From Paenibacillus sp. MAEPY2 (GTDB lineage Bacteria; Bacillota; Bacilli; Paenibacillales; Paenibacillaceae), in the NCBI RefSeq assembly GCF_000499205.1, contig NZ_AWUK01000013.1, forward strand, positions 1-64,000: a DNA stretch of 64,000 nucleotides. Reading direction: 5' to 3'. This document shows positions 63,933 through 64,000 of this stretch, one piece after another. The translations under genes were made by a program, and so were the position numbers. Below the pieces are notes generated by a model. The model saw only the letters and a program-made list of their open reading frames with translations. It was not told where the DNA came from and made no database searches. The stretch's first letter is position 1. The number at the start of each line of letters is the position of its first letter.

Positions 63933-64000
63933 TCTCCAACCTTGACCAAGTTTCCTTAACCATAATACTTACTGAAGATGATGGAACTAATCGTCTTCAC

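Overview
The window reads as a low-to-mid GC Gram-positive, spore-former-type chromosome. Paenibacillus, or a close relative, is the best fit. Supporting signs are strong GGAGG ribosome binding sites, frequent GTG/TTG starts, the lexA/yneA/ynzC neighbourhood, a tenI-thiO-thiS-thiG-thiF operon under a TPP riboswitch, Lpl-type sugar ABC transporters and catabolite-repression-like sites. This is an inference from gene content; no marker gene in the window proves the genus.

Positions 1-49,300 are ordinary chromosome with intact genes. In order: thyA; the pyruvate dehydrogenase operon pdhA-pdhB-pdhC-lpdA; an esterase, a small tyrosine phosphatase and a TRIC-type channel; thiN; an NlpC/P60 hydrolase; an OmpR-type regulator with a degenerate receiver; the riboswitch-controlled thiazole operon; and an ABC-F ATPase. 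Next comes a ten-gene minus-strand operon (27763 down to 17256) that looks like a divergent Tad/type IVc pilus or secretion machine. It is headed by a Ser/Thr kinase fused to a ParA-like domain, and its promoter lies upstream of a terminator-like leader hairpin. After it come an RlmM-like methyltransferase, an ABC ATPase, a thioredoxin, a cyclic-phosphate-type receiver, nfo, mutM, a nagD-like phosphatase, rnz, metH, mtnD, an Lpl-type ABC transporter with a GntR regulator, the SOS locus (lexA divergent from yneA-ynzC, with paired LexA boxes), an aldehyde dehydrogenase and a Vat/CatB-type acetyltransferase. The acetyltransferase sits behind a 17-codon leader peptide and a 12-bp hairpin, the layout of an antibiotic-inducible attenuator.

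At 49,264-49,314 lie the last 16 codons of a glutamine synthetase gene with its terminator, and nothing else of glnA. From there to the end of the window is a minus-strand phage-like block: a tail spike with 14-residue repeats, thioredoxin/glutaredoxin-like proteins, a sigma factor, a TF1/HU-like protein, a lytic transglycosylase, many small unknown proteins and a HExxH metalloprotease-type structural protein. The simplest reading is a prophage or related element integrated in the 3' end of glnA.

The phage-like block is decaying. At least eight genes carry frameshifts or in-frame stops, whereas I saw no clear break in the first 49 kb (tenI has an unclear start). It also carries an IS200/IS605-type element and two tandem IS1182-type copies. 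Both IS1182-type copies keep an in-frame A AAA AAG heptamer two codons before a stop, which suggests programmed -1 frameshifting in this transposase lineage.
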